The position numbers and the translations under genes were made by a program. Shown piece by piece: positions 4,971-7,767 of a DNA stretch of 7,767 nt. The DNA lies in assembly GCA_029821235.1 (NCBI GenBank), contig JALGTT010000062.1:1-7767 (forward strand), given 5' to 3'. The stretch is from Candidatus Hebobacteria bacterium. GTDB taxonomy: Bacteria > Armatimonadota > Hebobacteria > Hebobacterales > Hebobacteraceae. Below the pieces are notes generated by a model. It was given only the letters and a program-made list of their open reading frames with translations. It ran no database searches and had not been told where the DNA came from. The stretch's first letter is position 1. Each line of letters opens with the position of its first letter.

Positions 4971-6632
4971 CTATAGACGCCCCGGTCGCAGCAGGCCCAG
5001 CGCCGCCATCAGCCCCAGGAGCACGCCGCCGATCACCGCGGCGGTCCCCAGACCGAAGTGAAGCGGCCCCGCCGCACCCGCCACGTAGATCGCGCCGCTC
5101 ACCAGGAGCGAGCCCGAGAGTACGCTCAGAGCCAGCCGGTTGATGCTCCGGCTGAGGCCCCACACCCGCTCGTCCGCCCCTTCGTCGTCAATCCGCAGGC
5201 GCAGGCTGCCGGTTCCCAGCAGCGAGAGAACATGCTCCAGGCGGGAGGGGAGGCGGCCCAGCCGGCGTGCGGCCGTCTCCACCTCTCTGGTCACCCGCTC
5301 GGCCACCGCCTTGGGCCTGAACGCCCTCGCCATCTCCTCCTCGGCCATGGGGCGGGCCACGGAGCGAAGATCGAAGTCCGGGCTGAGATCGCGGCACACG
5401 GCCTCCGTCAGAAGCAACGCCTTGGCCGCCACCGACAGCTCCGGGGGAACGCGGATCTGGTGCACCCAGAGAATCCTCAAGGTGCGGGAGAACAGTTCGC
5501 CGATGGCCATCTGGTGGGGAGGCATGGTGACGAACCGGCTGACGATCCGCGACAGCTCCCCGCGCAAGGCCGCCAGGTCGGTGTCCGGCCCCAGCGCGCC
5601 GAGCTCCACCAGGTCGTCCACCACTCCGTCTACATCCTCCCCGTAGGCGTGTTTCACCACCTCGACGAGGAGGCGCCTCGTCCGGGGATCCAGGTAGCCC
5701 ACCATCCCGAAGTCCAGCAGCGAGACGGTGCCGTCGTCGGCCACCAGCACGTTTCCCTGGTGGGGATCGGCATGGAAGAATCCGTCGAGGAAGATTTGCC
5801 GCAGCATGGCGCGGGCGAACTGTTCGGCCGCCCCCGGCCGGTCGAACCCGACCGGCCCCTCGCCCAACTGGTCAACCCGCTTGCCATACATGCGCTCCGC
5901 GGTGAGCACGCGTCTGGTGGTCAGTTCCGACACCACCGCCGGTATCCGCACCCTCAGTTCGGCCTCCTCCAGGCTGCGCCCGATCCGCTGCGCGTTGTGG
6001 GCCTCGAGGGTGTACACCATCTCGTCCTCCAGCTGGCTGGCGAACTGCCTCACCAGGCCCGGCAGGTCGTATCTGCGGAGGGCCGGCACCCGCTGGGGAA
6101 GCAGATAGGCGGCATCGGCGAGGATTTGCAGGTCGGCCTCCACCACCCGCTCCACCCCCGGCCGGAGCACCTTGACGGTCACCTCCCGCCCGTCCGGGAG
6201 GCGTGCCGCGTGAACCTGCCCCAGGGAGGCGGCGGAGAGAGGGGTGCTGTCGAACTGCGCGAACACCTGGCTCAGGGGACGCCCCAGTTCCGCCTCCACC
6301 ACGCGGCGAATCTCCGAGAACTCCACGGGGGGCGCTTCATCCTGGAGACGGCGCAAGGCGGACACGTAGGCCGGGGAAAGCAGGTCGGCCCGGGCCCCCA
6401 ACATCTGCCCGAGTTTGATGAACGCGGGACCCAGTTGGCCGAGCGCCAATCGCAGCCGCTCCGGCCCGGAGAGGGCCGCGTGCGCCGGAGGCATGTCTCT
6501 TCTGCGGCCCAGGGGCAGGGCGCCGCCGAGGTCGAGTTGATCCACGACATGGCCGAACCCATAGTCGAAGATCAGAACCGACAGGATCTCCTTGGCCCGC
6601 CTCCAGTTCCGCAGCCCGGCAGCAATGTTCAT
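4971..6632 (-). CDS. ABC1/UbiB (AarF) family atypical protein kinase
   Basis: This is a membrane-anchored member of the ADCK/UbiB/AarF family, which uses ATPase activity to support isoprenoid quinone or lipid handling; the true substrate is not known. The 553-residue product has the KxGQ signature (AFIKLGQ, Lys73-Gln76), the Ala-rich nucleotide loop (SAASLGQVHAA, about 133-143) that replaces the kinase Gly-rich loop, and VTVKVLRPG with the ATP Lys154. The catalytic loop is HADPHQGN (287-294) and the metal-binding motif is LDFG (306-309). It ends with two hydrophobic membrane segments at about 501-520 and 526-548, as in UbiB. Two small departures are Gln for Pro in HADPHPGN and Ser for the first Ala of the AAAS loop. 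GAGAGG lies about 10 bases before the ATG. A 12-bp perfect palindrome (6647-6658) fills the gap after the phasin-like gene, and maf begins one base after the stop. Ubiquinone or menaquinone specificity cannot be told. Confidence 0.94.
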   Translation of the reverse strand: MNIAAGLRNWRRAKEILSVLIFDYGFGHVVDQLDLGGALPLGRRRDMPPAHAALSGPERLRLALGQLGPAFIKLGQMLGARADLLSPAYVSALRRLQDEAPPVEFSEIRRVVEAELGRPLSQVFAQFDSTPLSAASLGQVHAARLPDGREVTVKVLRPGVERVVEADLQILADAAYLLPQRVPALRRYDLPGLVRQFASQLEDEMVYTLEAHNAQRIGRSLEEAELRVRIPAVVSELTTRRVLTAERMYGKRVDQLGEGPVGFDRPGAAEQFARAMLRQIFLDGFFHADPHQGNVLVADDGTVSLLDFGMVGYLDPRTRRLLVEVVKHAYGEDVDGVVDDLVELGALGPDTDLAALRGELSRIVSRFVTMPPHQMAIGELFSRTLRILWVHQIRVPPELSVAAKALLLTEAVCRDLSPDFDLRSVARPMAEEEMARAFRPKAVAERVTREVETAARRLGRLPSRLEHVLSLLGTGSLRLRIDDEGADERVWGLSRSINRLALSVLSGSLLVSGAIYVAGAAGPLHFGLGTAAVIGGVLLGLMAALGLLRPGRL

Positions 6633-6656
6633 CTTGCCGCCCTCTCAGCCGGCCGG

Positions 6657-7007
6657 CTAATCATCATGCAGTTTCTCCATCTTGGCCTCCAGCGCGGCGA
6701 CGCGGCGCTCGAGTTCGGCCACCGCGGACTCCCGCGCCAGATCGGAGCGCTCGATGACCCGCGTCACCAACTTGGTCAACTGCTCCTCCATCTTCTCCTT
6801 CTGTCCCTTGCCCTTCTCCAACAGGTCGGACACCAGTTTCTTGCCCTCGTCCTTGGTCATCGCGCCGCGCTTGACCAGGTCGTCAGCCAGGTGTCCCGCG
6901 GTCTCCTTGGTGAGCAGGGCGGCGCCGAGTCCGAGTTCCACCGCCTTTTCCAGCAATTCATGCCAGGACAGTACCTGGCCCTTGTCCGAATCGCGCTTGT
7001 CTGTCAT
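6657..7007 (-). CDS. Small phasin-like coiled-coil protein (PhaF/PhaI, COG3937-type)
   Basis: The 116-residue acidic/basic helical protein resembles the N-terminal half of polyhydroxyalkanoate granule-associated phasins. An amphipathic helix (SWHELLEKAVELGLGAALLT) is followed by a charged two-helix hairpin with LADDLVKRGAMTKDEGKKLV. It ends in a heptad coiled coil (SAVAELERRVAALEAKMEKL) suited to oligomerisation. There is no signal peptide, membrane segment or catalytic motif. Short proteins of this type occur in organisms lacking PHA synthase, so granule binding is not assured. Placed directly before the ABC1 kinase (24-base gap), it may be its partner or act at a lipid surface. AGGAG (7020-7016) lies eight bases before the ATG, the strongest ribosome binding site in this gene string, which suggests high expression. 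Recognition rests on pattern and size, not on an alignment. Confidence 0.75.
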   Translation of the reverse strand: MTDKRDSDKGQVLSWHELLEKAVELGLGAALLTKETAGHLADDLVKRGAMTKDEGKKLVSDLLEKGKGQKEKMEEQLTKLVTRVIERSDLARESAVAELERRVAALEAKMEKLHDD

Positions 7008-7032
7008 CGCACTCTCTCCTTTTCGGGTGGAC

Positions 7033-7767
7033 CTAGAGGCCCACTATCGCTACTGTCCCGCCGCAGAACTCGCACCGCCCGTCCTTTACCGCCGCCTTCG
7101 CCACGGAGAAGCCGCGCCTCTCCACCACCACCCGGCCGCAGTGAGGACAGGTGGTGTCCTCCGCCCCCTCCACCCACACGTTGCCCAGGTAGACGTAGTG
7201 CAACTTTTCCCGGGCCATCTCCCGCGCGCGCACCAGCGTCTCGACCGGAGTCGGAGGCTCCGACATCTCGTAATCCGGGTGGTAGCGGGAGAAGTGGAGC
7301 GGAATGTCCGCGTCCACCTTCGCCACCCAGTCAATCAGCGCGCGCAGGTCGTCGTCGCCGTCGTTCCAGTTCGGGATCACCAGGTTGGTCACTTCCACCA
7401 GACACCCCATCTCCTTGGCGATCTCCACGGTGCGGCGCGGCGGCTCCGCCCGGCCGCGGCACAACTCCCGGTAGAAGCGGTCCCGCATGGACTTGATGTC
7501 CACGTTGAGGGCGTCCACCAAAGGCAGCAACTTTCGCAGGGGCTCCTCGTTCACGTACCCGTTGGTCACCAGGACGTTCTTGAGACCGGCCTCCTTCACC
7601 AGTTTCGCGGTCTCGAGCACGAACTCGTACCAGATGAACGGCTCGTTATAGGTATATGCGATTCCCAGGTTGTCGGGCCGGCTGGTCGCCAGCGCCACCG
7701 CGTGGGCGGGGGTAAGCCCCCTGGTGCCTGGCTCCCGGTGTGCGATCTCCCAGTTCTGGCAGAAGGC
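7033..7767 (-). CDS. AmmeMemoRadiSam-system radical SAM enzyme (PflA-like, COG1180), 5' end outside the window
   Basis: The visible 245 C-terminal residues belong to the radical SAM family related to pyruvate formate-lyase activating enzymes. The first residues at the right edge read AFCQNWEIAHREPGTRGLTP. This is the end of the CxxxCxFCQNW iron-sulfur motif, so its last Cys is seen and the first two lie beyond 7767. Next come IAYTYNEPFIWYEF, VLVTNGYVNEEPLRKL, VDALNVDIKSMRDRFYRELC, LVEVTNLVIPNWNDG and IPLHFSRYHPDYEM, a set typical of the subfamily. It ends in a zinc-ribbon (CPHCG ... CEFCG), which marks the AmmeMemoRadiSam type. These enzymes are often encoded with AMMECR1 and Memo-like proteins; neither is visible here, and the reaction is not established. 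The GTG at 7698 is internal, not the start. The gene ends 25 bases before the phasin-like start, consistent with co-transcription. Confidence 0.92.
   Translation of the reverse strand, partial: AFCQNWEIAHREPGTRGLTPAHAVALATSRPDNLGIAYTYNEPFIWYEFVLETAKLVKEAGLKNVLVTNGYVNEEPLRKLLPLVDALNVDIKSMRDRFYRELCRGRAEPPRRTVEIAKEMGCLVEVTNLVIPNWNDGDDDLRALIDWVAKVDADIPLHFSRYHPDYEMSEPPTPVETLVRAREMAREKLHYVYLGNVWVEGAEDTTCPHCGRVVVERRGFSVAKAAVKDGRCEFCGGTVAIVGL

Noticed and set aside
3280..5143. Long plus-strand open frames of 402 and 454 codons opposite mreB and maf
   Set aside because: They are antisense shadows of mreB and maf: no recognisable motifs, biased composition, and overlap with confidently assigned genes.
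6647..6658. Perfect 12-bp palindrome AGCCGGCCGGCT between the phasin-like and kinase genes
   Set aside because: Short GC palindromes arise easily at this base composition, it overlaps a stop codon, and no second copy was seen, so I do not call it an operator.
5058..7496. An 812-codon open frame on the plus strand
   Set aside because: It runs antisense to the ABC1 kinase, phasin-like and radical SAM genes, which have clear family motifs. Its translation is rich in His, Arg, Pro and Gln without any domain, as expected of an antisense frame in GC-rich DNA.
1..7767. CRISPR array, prophage, insertion sequence, toxin-antitoxin or defence system
   Set aside because: No regularly spaced direct repeats, transposase or integrase motifs, or paired small genes were seen. 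Apart from the two palindromic repeats the window looks like ordinary chromosomal housekeeping DNA.

Overview
The window comes from a GC-rich bacterium, probably rod-shaped and peptidoglycan-walled because it carries mreB and mreC. All seven protein genes with recognisable function lie on the minus strand. One uncharacterised membrane protein lies on the plus strand. The lineage cannot be fixed from sequence alone. The gene set, and short palindromic repeats starting TGTAGGG, would suit an uncultured Armatimonadota- or Chloroflexota-like organism, but that is a weak inference.

Right half (7767 down to 2470, minus strand): one tightly packed gene string, read in the order AmmeMemoRadiSam-type radical SAM enzyme (5' end beyond the window), small phasin-like coiled-coil protein, ABC1/UbiB atypical kinase, Maf nucleotide pyrophosphatase, MreB and MreC. 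Gaps are 25, 24 and 1 bases, then a 53-base overlap (maf/mreB), then about 54 bases. This is probably one operon joining a quinone/lipid-type kinase module to cell-shape genes. Maf next to mreBC is a classic arrangement, but mreD and rodA do not follow mreC.

Middle (1707-2469): a plus-strand gene for a single-pass membrane protein of unknown function converges on mreC. Between the two 3' ends is a clean double hairpin (2350-2405) of the REP/BIME type, each hairpin preceded by GTAG.

Left part (1-1613): tRNA-Arg(CCU) with a good sigma-70-type promoter, then pth (peptidyl-tRNA hydrolase) 61 bases downstream on the same strand, possibly co-transcribed. A second, degenerate copy of the same palindromic repeat (775-856) follows in inverted orientation, and its GTAG foot supplies the pth stop codon. 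The left edge holds the N-terminal part of a ClC chloride channel gene, which is broken by a frameshift near 294-300.

No CRISPR array, prophage, transposase or obvious defence system is present. The main points of interest are the repeat family, the Asp-to-Asn change in the phosphate-2 motif of MreB, and the clc frameshift.
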